Shown here in pieces: positions 1-10,548 of a stretch of 64,000 nt of DNA (positions are counted from its first letter, which is position 1; each line of letters opens with the position of its first letter). Source of the stretch: Gigaspora rosea (taxonomy: Eukaryota; Glomeromycota; Glomeromycetes; Diversisporales; Gigasporaceae). The notes beneath the pieces were generated by a model that was not told where the DNA came from, did not search any database, and saw only the letters and a list, made by a program, of their open reading frames with translations. The translations under genes and the position numbers were made by a program. Location: the NCBI GenBank assembly GCA_003550325.1, contig QKWP01001105.1:24184-88183 (forward strand), in the 5' to 3' direction.

Positions 1-130
1 TTGATTTGTAATTTAATAAATTTATCTATTCTAAATCTTGACCCGTTTGACCCAGGTCAGCCAATTTCTGACCCGTGGCCCATCGAGTTGGGTGACCCGT
101 ATGGGTCACCTGACCCAAGTAATAACTCTA
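1..130. mobile_element. Truncated GACCCG-word element (hAT-like end)
   Basis: From about 40 to 115 the sequence is built from GACCCG, GGGTCA and GGTGACCC words on both strands. It ends in AACTCTA, so its outer end read inward is TAGAGTTATTACTTGGGTC. The other end lies outside the window. The TAG start and GACCCG subterminal words match the better-bounded elements at 6135-6729 and 23038-25091. No target-site duplication can be tested here. Confidence 0.45.
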
Positions 131-237
131 ATTGCAGATATCAGTATATAAATTAAAGCAGTATATTTGGACTATGACATTTGATAGATGCGATCTGATA
201 TCCATTAACATTTTAAAGAGAAAAACGAATCATAGAA

Positions 238-340
238 GCACATATATGCAATGGTGTGAATAAAAAGTAAATTTCCAGTTATTCTCACAGTAAGGAATAA
301 CTAGAATTTACTTTTTATTCCCACCATTGCATATATGTGC
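238..340. mobile_element. Hairpin MITE, about 103 bp
   Basis: GCACATATATGCAATGG at the left end is mirrored by CCATTGCATATATGTGC at the right end. The arms are about 36 bp with one mismatch and continue as AGTTATTC/GAATAACT nearer the centre, so nearly the whole element folds back. It has no coding capacity. The family is not recognised and no clear target-site duplication is visible. Confidence 0.75.
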
Positions 341-540
341 ATGCCCAAAAGATAAAATTAATAAAAGTTGAGGATACTAAAAGCAACAATGGTTTGATAA
401 GTAAAAGCACCCACGAACTTATCCTGAAAACATCTATTCATTCTACTTTTCTACCCGTAAAAGCATCCAAATGTCCATTAGCCCACCTACCCATTATCAT
501 CCAATTACTGGTAACTACTTATCTGCCATTAAGAATATAG

Positions 541-940
541 AGAAAAAAATTAAAAAAAAAAATGAAAAAATCGAAATTTAAATAAAAATCATTAAAAAAA
601 AAAATCAAAAAAGGTTAAAATTTAAAAAAAAATAAATAAATAAAAAAATTGTTAAAATTTTAAAAAAAAAGATTAAAAAAAAATAAAAATAAAAAAAATG
701 TCAAAAAAATTAAAAAAATAAAAAATTCAATAAAAAAAATCATTAAAATTTAAAAAAATAAAATAAATAAAAAAACGTTAAAAAAATTAGAAAAAAATAA
801 AAAATAAATAAAAACAAATTGTTAAAATTTAAAAAAATAAAAAAAAACATTAAAAAAATTAAAAAAATAAATAAATAAAAATCGGTAAAATTTAAAAAAA
901 TAAAAAACCGTTAAAAAAATAAAAAAAATTGAAAATTGAA
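541..940. repeat. A-rich low-complexity tract
   Basis: Runs of 4-9 A broken by single T, G or C (AAAAAAT and AAAATTT words) with no stable period. No gene or structured element is visible in it. Confidence 0.85.
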
Positions 941-1384
941 ATTACAGGTATAGCGAAAATGTAACGTACTAGGTGTATAAAACCTGTTCAAATTTCAATA
1001 TACTACGAATATTAATGTAAACCATGTTCGCAACTAACAAGATTACCCTAGTATCCTTAGAATATCTGGTTATTTAATGGGTTAAAGATTTTGTGCTTTT
1101 TAGAATCGTCTTATCGAGACGAACATTTTGATAGTTAAATTATTCAAAACGGACTTGTGGATCAAAAGTTATTATCAATTTCATAAATTTTCCAAATAAA
1201 AATAATTTAAAAATCATGTAAGTGGACAGATGGAAAGTGCAAAGTTGCGTTTTTGATATTTTAATATGTGATGCATCAAGAAAGAAACTTTGTATCATGA
1301 TACGAAGAAACTAAAGGTCCTTCGCTTCAGACAATAATATAAATTAGATTTTTTGTAAATTGATTAATAGTTTCTATTGGTAGT

Positions 1385-1626
1385 TAGGGTTCCGCAATTT
1401 GATTTGATCATCAAATATTTGAATCAAATATTTGATCAAATTCAATTTCAAATTTGACTATATTTGATTTGATCAAATTCAAATATAGCCAAATTTGATT
1501 TGATTTGACAAATATTTGATTTATTTGAAAATTACTATTAAAAATTCAAATTCAAATATTTGAATTTGATTTGATCAAATTCAAATTGATCCAATATTTG
1601 ATTTGATTTGAATTTGAGGAACCCTA
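1385..1626. mobile_element. hAT-like non-autonomous element with 8-bp TSD
   Basis: The element starts TAGGGTTCCGCAATTTG and ends GAATTTGAGGAACCCTA, giving inverted ends of the form TAGGGTTCC. It is flanked by a perfect 8-bp direct repeat TTGGTAGT (1377-1384 and 1627-1634). Eight-bp duplications and TAGGG-type ends are hallmarks of hAT transposons. The inside is an array of TTTGATTTGAAT words and their complements (CAAATATTTGA). There is no transposase, so it would depend on a hAT transposase elsewhere. Confidence 0.8.
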
Positions 1627-1639
1627 TTGGTAGTATATA

Positions 1640-2029
1640 TAATTTGTCACAATGAATATTATGCTTTTAAACAATACTTTGGTGATAACTAAGACCTATT
1701 TTTGTCTTGTATTTTGTTCTATAACAAACCTCATTCTAAATAAGAATATGAATCTTTAATTGGCATATAAAATTTATTAATTTAATTTATAAAAAAAATT
1801 ATAGATAGTGACCCATCTCTATAGTAACTCTTATATGATTGGCCAATTATATTAAAGATTGATAATCATATAAATAAAATTTATTTATTTATTTTTTTTG
1901 TTTTTGTTTTTTTTATTTTTTAGAACCTTCGTTAGAGTCTTGATATTTGTAGACCATTTTTTGTTTTTTTGTAGATTTTCTAATACATTTTTGTTATTTT
2001 TGGCAAGTTATTTTTTTTAAAGCTAGTTT
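1640..2029. other. AT-rich intergenic DNA, nothing recognised
   Basis: AT-rich sequence with T runs near 1880-1920. No gene, RNA gene or bounded repeat is seen. Confidence 0.6.
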
Positions 2030-2660
2030 TTTTTATTGCAGTTTATAATAGTACTAATATTCTTTTCTTTGGAACAAATATAGTACAACTGGAATAGACA
2101 TACCAATATTTTTTTATTTATTTTATTATAGTTTATTTTAGTACTAACTTTCTTATATTCTTTTTTTTTAGAATAAACATAGTACAATTGGAAAAGATGT
2201 TACATGATAGTTAGTTTTTTTTAGGAATGTAGCTAAAACAGATGTAGCAAGATAGTTTGATTGTTTTTTTATTTTTTTTTACAGTTTATCATATTACTAA
2301 TGTTCTTTCTTTCTTTTTTTAGAATGAACATAGCACAAATAAAATGGATAGTACAATAGTTTTTTTTTGGAACATAGTTAGAACAGATGTAGCAAGATAG
2401 TTCATTAGTTTTTTTTTATAGTTTATTATAGTACTAACATTCTTATATTTTTTCTTTAGAATGAATATAGTACAATTAAAAAGAATATAGTATAGTAGTT
2501 AGTTTTTTTTAGAACATAGCAAGGTAGTTAGTTTTTATTTATAGTTGATAACTGTATTAACATTTTTATGTTCTTTTCTTTAAAATAAACATAGTACAAC
2601 AGGAAAAAACATAGCACAGTAGTTAGTTTTTTTTGGAACATGGCAATATTGTTAGCTAAG
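2030..2660. repeat. Degenerate T-rich tandem repeat, about five units of 115-150 bp
   Basis: Each unit has the order: T run, ATAGTTTATTATAGTACTAA, ATTCTT(ATA)TTCTTT, TTAGAATAAACATAGTACAA, a short spacer, then ATAGTAGTTAGTTTTTT and GGAACAT. Units begin near 2030, 2130, 2270, 2405 and 2530. They differ by many substitutions and indels, so the array is old. Confidence 0.65.
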
Positions 2661-3730
2661 CTTGTAGAAATATTTTGATATTTGATATTTAGTCTACCAA
2701 AATTCTAAAATAATACTGAAATTCTAAATTTATATTGAAATGTCCAAATAATATCAAAATGTCTAAATTAAAAAATATATAAACCTATTTATTAACAAGT
2801 ATTCGACTTGTTTATTTTGTATATTTCATAATATATTAAAATAAATTAGATCCAAAAATGGTTACTTGACTTTATCAATTAGTTTTAAATTTGTTATATT
2901 GTATTGCTTCAAAGCTTGTATCAGTCTATTTGATATATGTTGTAAATTATATATGTTTATAAATATATATGTATATAAAATATACATTAATTTTTTATTT
3001 AAATTATTCACGTATTTATTAAACATTAAACTTAGATTATAAATAGAAAATTGATATTTCTATACCCTTTTTTAATAATGCCACACCCATGTAAACCATT
3101 TTAGTTTTTTCTAATTTTTTTTGAACTTTGATTGAAGATATCTTGACATCTACCTGACCAAATTCAATCAACTTTTTTTGTTTTAATTGTAGAAAGCAGT
3201 AGAATATTATCAATCAAAGTTTGTAAAATTTTAAAACATCTATCAAATAAGCTATAGCAAAAAATTGTTTATAATCTTTGATTGAAGCTATCTTGACACC
3301 CAACTGACCAAATTCAATTAACTTTTTTTTTTATTTTAATTGTAGAAAGCAGTAGAATTAAAATAAAAAAAGTTGATTGAGTTTGATTAGAATGGTATTA
3401 AGATATCTTCGATCAAAGTTTGTAAAATTCTAAAACATCTATCAAATATAAGCTGTGCCAAAAAATTGTTTACAATCTTTGATCAAAGATATCTTGACAC
3501 CCAATTGACCAAATTTAATTAATTTTTTTTGTCTTAATTGTAGAAAGCAGTAGAATTAAAATAAAAAAAGGCTGATCGAATTTGATTAGAAAGGTGTCAA
3601 GATATCTTTAATCAAAGTTTGTAAAATTTAAAACATCTATCAAATATAAGCTACAGCAAAAAATTGTTTACAAATCTTTGATCAAAGATATCTTGACACC
3701 TACCTAACCAAATTTGATCAACTTTTTTTA

Positions 3731-3865
3731 ATTATAGAAAGCAGTAGAATTAAAATAAAAATGTTGATTAAGTTTGATTAGAAGGGTTTCAANACTTTTT
3801 TTAATTATAGAAAGCAGTAGAATTAAAATAAAAATGTTGATTAAGTTTGATTAGAAGGGTTTCAA
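3731..3865. other. One-base assembly gap with duplicated flanks
   Basis: A single N at 3793 is preceded by about 65 bp (CTTTTTTTAATTATAGAAAG onward) that is repeated almost exactly just after it. That is what a scaffolder leaves when contig ends overlap without being merged. The extra copy is probably an artefact. Confidence 0.65.
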
Positions 3866-3912
3866 GATATCTTTGATTAAAGTTTTGTAAAATTTTAAAA
3901 TATCTATAAATA

Positions 3913-4094
3913 CAGTCAACTCTGGATATAACAAACTTTGCTATAATAAACTCTGCATATAATGAACTTAAAATTTTAAAATTTCTTAATAGTTTGGTAT
4001 AAAAAAACTAAAGTTCTTAAAAAATATAGTAATTTTTTATAGTGAACTTTTTTTTTGGCCAGACTCGAGGGTTCAGTATAGAAAAAGTTAACTG
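3913..4094. mobile_element. pogo/Tigger-like MITE, copy 1
   Basis: TA then CAGTCAACTCTGGATATAAC at the left, and CAGTTAACTTTTTC read inward from the right, with TA on both sides. The inside has the shared block TTTTTTTGGCCAGACTCGAG. A second copy lies at 9335-9520. TA target duplication and CAGTCAACTC ends are typical of pogo/Tigger relatives of Tc1/mariner. It is inserted in the palindromic satellite, so it is younger than the array. Confidence 0.8.
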
Positions 4095-4690
4095 TATAAG
4101 CTGTAGCAAAAAATTGTTCACAATCTTTGGTTGAAGATATCTTGGTACCCATCTAACCAAATCGATCAACTTTTTTTGGTTTAATTGTAGAAAGCAGTAA
4201 AATTAAAATAAAAAAGTTGATCAAATTTGATTAGAAGAGTGTCAAAATATCTTCAATCAAAGTTGTAAAATTCTAAAATGTCTATCAAATATAAGCTGTG
4301 CCAAAAAATTGTTTACAACCTTTGATCAAAGATCCCTTAATACCCTTCTAATCAAAATTGATTGACTTTTTTTATTTTAATTCCACTGCTAACTACAATT
4401 AAAACAAAAAAAAATTGATCAAATTTGGTCAAGTGGGTGTCAAGATATCTTCAATCAAAAATTGTAAACAATTTTTGCCACAGCTTATATTTTGATAGAT
4501 GTTTTAGAATCTTGCAAACTTTGGTCTAAAATATCTTGACATTCTTCTAATTAAATTAGATAAACTTTTTTATTTTAATTCTACTGCTTTCTACAATTAA
4601 AACAAAAAAAATTTGATTGAATTTGGTTAGGAAGGTGTCAAGATATCTTCAATCAAAGTTTAAAAAAATTAGAAAAATCTAAAAACGATC

Positions 4691-5413
4691 TACATATAGG
4701 TATTGATGTTGATCACATTTTGATTGACATGTCACAGTTACTAATTTGATTGGTTAATGGACATGCTTTGGTCATCATAAGTGATAAAATCAAATTTGTA
4801 ACGTATTGAATGGAAACAAATATCCACCCATATGATGAATATTTAGCCAATTTAATAATTTTACGATTTTTAGAATCAGAAAAACCTCTATAATTTTATT
4901 TAATAGTTTAAAAACGATTCGCTTAAAAAAATTTCACAAAATTTTAAAAAGAAAAAATAAATACCACGAATTTTATATGTAATTTGCCCCCTACCCTTAA
5001 ACTCATAATAGGTTCGGGGCGCACACATGACTGAAAGTTTATATCATAGAAAATAATAATTTGAAACGCTGCACTTATAACATAACATCTATGTTAAGAT
5101 AGTCCTGCCGGATTTAGTGCTTTGTGGGTCAGATATCTGAATATCTGGAGGTGTCTTGTATATAGCAATTTACGGTAATAAAGTCAAGAATTTTAGTAGC
5201 ATAATCTAGTAAATTAAAATATAACTTTTGCTTATCGTTATGTTTATTTGTGCTTGCATCTAAAAAATTATAAGTTTTATGAAACGTGGCTACCGGAAAA
5301 GATGTACTAGCTAGTTGATTAATTTATATCCTACATATCAAACCAATTATATTATTGTTTACAGCATTCAATAAACCTCTAGTGAAGGTTGATTATACGA
5401 TGGAGTTGGAATT
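4691..5413. other. Intergenic DNA, nothing recognised
   Basis: AT-rich sequence without a supported gene. One open stretch of about 70 codons from 5355 has no recognisable content and overlaps the word-array element at 5414-5534. Confidence 0.55.
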
Positions 5414-5534
5414 TGGGCAGAGTTTGGGATTTGGGATTGGATTGGTCCAGTTTTGTCTTATGGGATTTTCAGGTACTGTACAACTAGAAATCCCAATTGC
5501 CCGGAAAATCTCAAATTCTAAACATTTGCCCAGC
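5414..5534. mobile_element. Small word-array element (TTTGGGATT type)
   Basis: TTTGGGCAGAGTTTGGGATT at the left is answered at the right by AAATCCCAATTGCCCGG and CTAAACATTTGCCCAGC. The ends are loosely inverted and the interior is a word plus its complement, as in the hAT-like elements nearby. No target-site duplication was found. Confidence 0.4.
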
Positions 5535-5593
5535 ATGTATATAAACAATGTGTTTCTAAATATTATTATAAATTAATTAGTTTTGAAAAACGG

Positions 5594-5828
5594 GTTTGCT
5601 AAATCGCACTAGTGTGTTCAATACCACAATTGCTATATCTCAAAAACTAGCCAAATAATTAGGGTTAGGTGTTCCAAGTAAAAAGGTCGAAATCGAAAAT
5701 ATAACAAAATATGGACCTTTACATCAAGTTTTATTTTTATGATACTATATTTCCTATAATTTCACCCTAACCTTAAATTTGTATAGTAAAATTATATATG
5801 GTGTTGAACACCAGTGGTGTGATTTATA
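5594..5828. mobile_element. TIR MITE, about 235 bp
   Basis: Left end AAATCGCACTAGTGTGTTCAA; right end read inward AAATCACACCACTGGTGTTC. A TTAGGGTTAGG at the left is also partly mirrored (CCTAACCTTAA) near 5770. It is noncoding and the family is not recognised. Confidence 0.55.
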
Positions 5829-6134
5829 ATTAATGTTAAGAAAATATAAAAATTATTATTATTAAATAGAATATTTACTGCAAGCCGCATCATCACCATA
5901 AAAACTAGAGAGTTGACGTTTTTCCAAGTTATTAGGTATAATAGAAACCAATGAAGACAAGACGGAACATAATGAACAAAAAGTAAATAGTTTTCATCCT
6001 ATTAACAATAATAATTTTTGTTAATTAATTATAAAAATTAAGAGAAATTACTATAGAGTTGTCAATCTAATTACTGCTAAAGCATATTTATATTAAATTC
6101 TGATTTTGATACTTTTCAATTAGGAAATTTTACT

Positions 6135-6729
6135 TAGTGAATTGACCCGTCCAAAAAATCTTCACCCGGGTCACCCGACGGGTGGACAATGTGCCACCCG
6201 GGTGGAAACGGGTCAGTCCAAAAAAAGGCACCACCCGGGTCACCCGACAGGTGACCCGACGGGTGACCCGTCGGGTCACCTGGGTCAATTAAAAAAAAAT
6301 CTTAGGTTAATATGACTAGTGATCTGACCCAGATGGGTTAACCTATAATTGGTGGTAGAATTAATTTTACAAATTAATACGGTTACGGCATTGCCGTATT
6401 TTTTGCCGTAATTGCTGTGAGCTGTAAAGCCGTAATGCCGTAATGCCGTAATGCTATAAAGTCGTAATGCCGTAATGCTGTAATGAGAAATATTATCTGC
6501 TATAATACTGTTATTAAAATTCTGTACTGCATTATGGTTTCCTTTAAATAATTTACTATTAAATATTTTTCGAATTTGATTCTGTCGACTTCACAAAGTT
6601 GCATTAATTTGTATCGGGTCTCTGCCCGTGGGTGACCCACCCGTTCTCACCCAGGCTGTTACAACTTGACCCGGGTCACCCACCCACCCGCGGGTGACCC
6701 GGGTGATACCCACCCGGGTCAAAACACTA
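6135..6729. mobile_element. hAT-like element, GACCCG-word type, with perfect 8-bp TSD
   Basis: Inverted ends TAGTGAATTGACCCG and TAGTGTTTTGACCCG are flanked by an exact 8-bp direct repeat ATTTTACT (6127-6134 and 6730-6737). Both subterminal regions (6140-6300 and 6600-6725) are dense, GC-rich arrays of GGGTGACCCG, CACCCGGG and CCCGACGG words. The centre (6380-6490) is a separate 9-bp-like array of GCCGTAATG. Total length is 595 bp and there is no coding. The 8-bp duplication places it with hAT elements; repeated subterminal words are known transposase binding sites in that family. Confidence 0.85.
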
Positions 6730-6814
6730 ATTTTACTACCACTATTGGATTTATTTAAAAGAATTAATTTGGTTAAAATGTAAAGGATTAATTAAAATAA
6801 ATAGTTAAGCAACC

Positions 6815-7256
6815 ATTGTCACTCGATTCCCCGAAAGTTACTTTCCTGACATCTCATTTCCCCGGCAGGATATTTTACCTACAGCACAATTATTTCGACA
6901 TGACATACTTTCGAATTGACATATTTTCGACATAACATGTTTTCGATAATACTTTTCTTAAACAAGATATTTCCCCGAAATCATTTCCTCAACATAAATT
7001 GTCCCAATTTAGCGTTAGGGTTGGCCTGATTTAAAGTTAATATTGGTTAGAATTATATGTCGGAAATAATCATCAGAGAAATGTCTTGTGTAAGAAAAGG
7101 ATTGTTGAAAACATGTCATGTTGAAAATATGTCTTATCGAATATATGTGATGTCAAAATAAGTCATGCTGAAAATGTGCTGTAGGTAAAATATCCTGTCG
7201 GGGATATGACGTCGGGGAAATGAAATGTCTGGGAAATAACTTTCGGAGAATCGTAC
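6815..7256. mobile_element. Fold-back element with TTTCGACATGACAT words
   Basis: Left end CGATTCCCCGAAAGTTACTT; right end read inward CGATTCTCCGAAAGTTATTT. The arms stay complementary for about 200 bp (CCGGCAGGATATTTTACC against GGTAAAATATCCTGTCGG). Each arm holds three or four degenerate copies of TTTCGACATGACAT. About 440 bp in all, with a short unpaired centre carrying GTTAGGGTTGG. Confidence 0.75.
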
Positions 7257-8945
7257 CGTTGTTACTATCAATTTGGGAGAGCACCAGAATATCGCCTATT
7301 TAGCTACTCGGATAGTAAGCAGGGGTTAAATGTCAAAAGGTTCTAAATGTAAGTCGGGTTAGATGGTTTCTAATTGTCAAAGGGAAAAGATGAAGGCGGG
7401 TTTTATTATTATGGCAATGGGAAGCTTAAGATAAATATATAATAAAGAATAATCAAAATCAACCAATCGATCATGAATCACTCAGTTCATAATAACAATG
7501 ACTAAAACAATAAATCAAATAAATCAAATAACAAATATCAATTTACTAATCTGCCAATACGATATAATAGGAATTCACTCAGACGACTTTATTATAAAGG
7601 AGGAATCACTCAGATAAGCCTAACGATAATAAAGGTAATTACATCGGACTTATATACATGTTCGATCTATATAAATTATTTACATGACTCAATTGTCGGT
7701 TTAACTTCCGTCCATACTCATTTTCACAATCAACTCGTCATTGAGATATACACAAACACATTCCTAATTACACGAAGACATTCCACCAACACCTATAAAC
7801 TCAATCATACGATTCTTGTTTGTGAGGGACGAGACGATAATATTTAAATGCTTCATGTTCGTTCGTCCCGAACGAAGCAATAATATTTTGTACGTAATTG
7901 ATCTGTGCACAAAAGCAATGGCGTGATAAGGGGAAAGCGTAATTCGTTCTACAATTAATTAAAGTTGGCATGGCGCGTTGAATGTCTATATTACTATAGA
8001 TATCTAAATAAGGTAATAGGAACAATATCTATAAATTTACAGTTTAGGAAAGGATAAACATGTACTACAGGATTATTGAATGTAATGATAATCGATCAAA
8101 TAGAGCAGAACCGAATAAAATTTTTAAATTACAAGGGTAACACCGTAACCTTAAATAATATATTAGCTATTAAATAATTCTATTTGAATTAAAGTAGATG
8201 TTATCTATACTAGACTTGATTCTAATACTTATAATAATTTTATTTAAAATAAATTTTTATTGATATAGCATGAGTTCCAAGATTTTGCCGCATGATCTGC
8301 GAAAAGATTATACAATTACAAAATAGAATCTCGAAGCAAGGTTACACTAACTGCAAATTATTCATGGGAACTCGGAATTAGCATCAACACATCCGGATAA
8401 TATCATAATTATATAATTCAACATCATCAGATGATGCAAGTCCATGAAGTTATGTGATAATGTTGAATGACATCATATTGAATTGCTGTATTCAACCAAT
8501 GTGAGACACCTCAACAAATAGAGAAATTACTTTTATCATAGCTTACTCTTAAAATCACTGTAGCACGGACATAAGGCGTGTCCTGAGCCTAGTTTGTTCG
8601 ACGCTAATGACTCATCAAATCACCATATTTATTTATCTCAAATTCTAAAAAAATAAATTAATACGCAATATTCGGTATAGAAGACCATGACCATGATATA
8701 CTAAATTAAACGGTTTGTGTAAAACTTTTAATTTTTTTTTTGATCAAACTTAAGCATCTCAATCGTCCTTTTATTTAATGTTCCTAGTATTTAATGCTTA
8801 AAAGTAACTTTAGTAATAGGTAAAGTCTTTCGGTTTTGAGATTATTTTGCATGGCATATTTAACGTTTTTACAAAAAAAAAGAGAATCAAATCATTAGTG
8901 AAACGTTGCATACTTAAAAGTTACTTAAAAATACATATACAAGTT
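7257..8945. other. Intergenic DNA without a supportable feature
   Basis: Base composition is more even than in the surrounding satellites, and phrases such as AATCACTCAG recur at 7477, 7565 and 7605. It could be an old retroelement or other repeat remnant, but I see no ends, duplications or coding frame that prove it. No gene is called. Confidence 0.4.
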
Positions 8946-8961
8946 ACCCGGGAGATAATGG

Positions 8962-9151
8962 ACTCCAGGTGATTGATTCGAATTAGAAAATTCGAAATCA
9001 CTGGAAGTTACTGGACTACAATGAATATCACTGATAGGAAATGGTTGGAACCAGTCCAGTAACATTCAACCATTGGAAGTATTTATGCTTCCAGTTAAGT
9101 CTAGTGATCTTCCAGTTCCAGTAATTTCCACTGGAACATTCCAGTGAACAA
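8962..9151. repeat. Word array of CCAGT and ACTGG
   Basis: Short motifs ACTGGAA, TTCCAGT, CCAGTCCAGTAAC and TTACTGGACT alternate on both strands over about 190 bp. It has the same construction as the hAT-like word arrays, but no clean ends or target-site duplication are visible. Confidence 0.55.
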
Positions 9152-9334
9152 CATATCGATACGAGATCATCCGAAGTTGTTCAACAAGGTTCGATCCAAA
9201 TTCTGCTTCATTTTTGTATGAATTATTAAATTCATAAATATTTATTATTTAATTTCATAAATATTTATTTTTTAATTTTTAAAATAATAATGCTTCAACT
9301 TACCCGTAGACGATCGAAATAACGCCAAAGAGTA

Positions 9335-9520
9335 CAGTCAACTCTGGATATAACGAACCTTATTATAATGAACTCTGGATATAATGAACTCAAAATTTTA
9401 AAATTTCTTAATAGTTCGGTATAAAAAAAGCTATGGTTTCTTAAGAAAACATAGTAATTTTTTATAGCGAACTTTTTTTTTTGGCCAGACTCGAGGGTTC
9501 GTTATAGAAAGAGTTGACTG
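9335..9520. mobile_element. pogo/Tigger-like MITE, copy 2
   Basis: TA, then CAGTCAACTCTGGATATAAC at the left; right end read inward CAGTCAACTCTTTCTATAAC, then TA. It shares GGCCAGACTCGAGGGTTC and the AT-rich middle with the copy at 3913-4094. I judge roughly 85% identity by eye. Its ends match each other better than those of copy 1. Confidence 0.85.
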
Positions 9521-10548
9521 TATAATTTTCGAATTTTGGCCTAAATTCGGGCCATTATTCAAAATAATACCCCTGGGCTTATTTCACGATTATGCAATAA
9601 TACATTTTTGTCGCAAATTTTCCAAAAATATTTATTTGGGCGTTATATTTTTATTTTCGTACTTTCGCACATTTCTGTAGGAATCTTTACATAGGAAACT
9701 CGGTGCATGTAATTTGGTGTATAAATATTACGTTGCCAATCATATGAAAGACACACACTACTGTAGTCGTATCTCATATTATTAGTTAATCCAAAACTTG
9801 ATAATGATTTAATAAAAATTTATTAAAAATTACAACATCTGAGATTTAAAATATTGATCTTTATTGGATCAAAAATTCTAGGAGTACAGCCAGGCATGTA
9901 ATTTACAGACTTTAACGTAGTATAGAGCACGTGCATACTAATACTACAGGTTAGTTATGCGGAATTCCTAAATCGTTAGTGTGTGACTTACAACTAACAA
10001 ATCATACTTTACTTCTTAGGCTTCTCGCCAGAGGCGTGACTATGGTGATTGGTCATATAATTAAAAGAAATTGTCATATGTTTATAATATTATGTGCTCA
10101 TAAGTCTCGTAACCAACCTTGCCCAAGTTACGTCCTTTAGATAGCTTTAATAGAGATAGAGAGGCTTAAATATCCTAAGCCTTATAGTTCACCTTTATCT
10201 TCCATAGATTCTACGTCATTCTTCGTCATGATCTTCATTCGGTAAGCCTTGTGCATTATCCAAGCCTTTAAGATTTTCTGATGATCTTCGGAAATGTCAC
10301 TTTTTTTGCCTAATAATAACATGTAATTTAAAGTCTAACCTAAACCTTATAGAACCAGTACTTGCTAAGAAAGGCAATCCTCCTCTTATTATGTGGATAA
10401 ACAATCCAAAATCATAAAGTTGATTCGAAATTAGTTAAAAAAGGATTTTCCGGAATAAAATATGAGCATGTCAATTATATAATGCATTTCTATATATAGC
10501 GTGGAATTATCCTAAAGTTGTAAAGATTCCCTTCAAAAAAACTTGCAA
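9521..10548. other. Intergenic region upstream of the peroxidase fusion gene
   Basis: No gene or bounded repeat is supported. The sequence is less AT-extreme toward 10000-10430 and probably includes the promoter and 5' untranslated region of the next gene. An unseen 5' noncoding exon cannot be excluded. Confidence 0.45.
10491..10499 (+). promoter_or_regulatory. TATA-like box upstream of the peroxidase fusion gene
   Basis: TATATATAG lies 50 bp before the chosen start codon at 10549. In this AT-rich sequence such a motif is expected by chance, so only its position supports it. Confidence 0.25.

Larger units (their letters stand above)
3100..4690. repeat. Palindromic satellite (family A), period about 200 bp
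   Basis: The phrase GATATCTTGACACC recurs about every 200 bp (near 3140, 3285, 3487, 3687, 4130, 4330, 4530), each followed by its reverse complement GGTGTCAAGATATC about 100 bp later. Each unit is therefore a palindrome: AAAGATATCTTGACACC, AACCAAATTCAATCAA, a T run, TAGAAAGCAGTAGAA at the centre, then the mirrored half. A linker ATCTATCAAATATAAGCTGT joins units. A pogo-like MITE (3913-4094) interrupts the array, and a one-base gap lies at 3793. Confidence 0.8.

Noticed and set aside
7801-8025. Minus-strand open frame of about 74 codons
   Set aside because: No domain, no splice context and no coding-like composition; surrounding DNA looks like decayed repeat.
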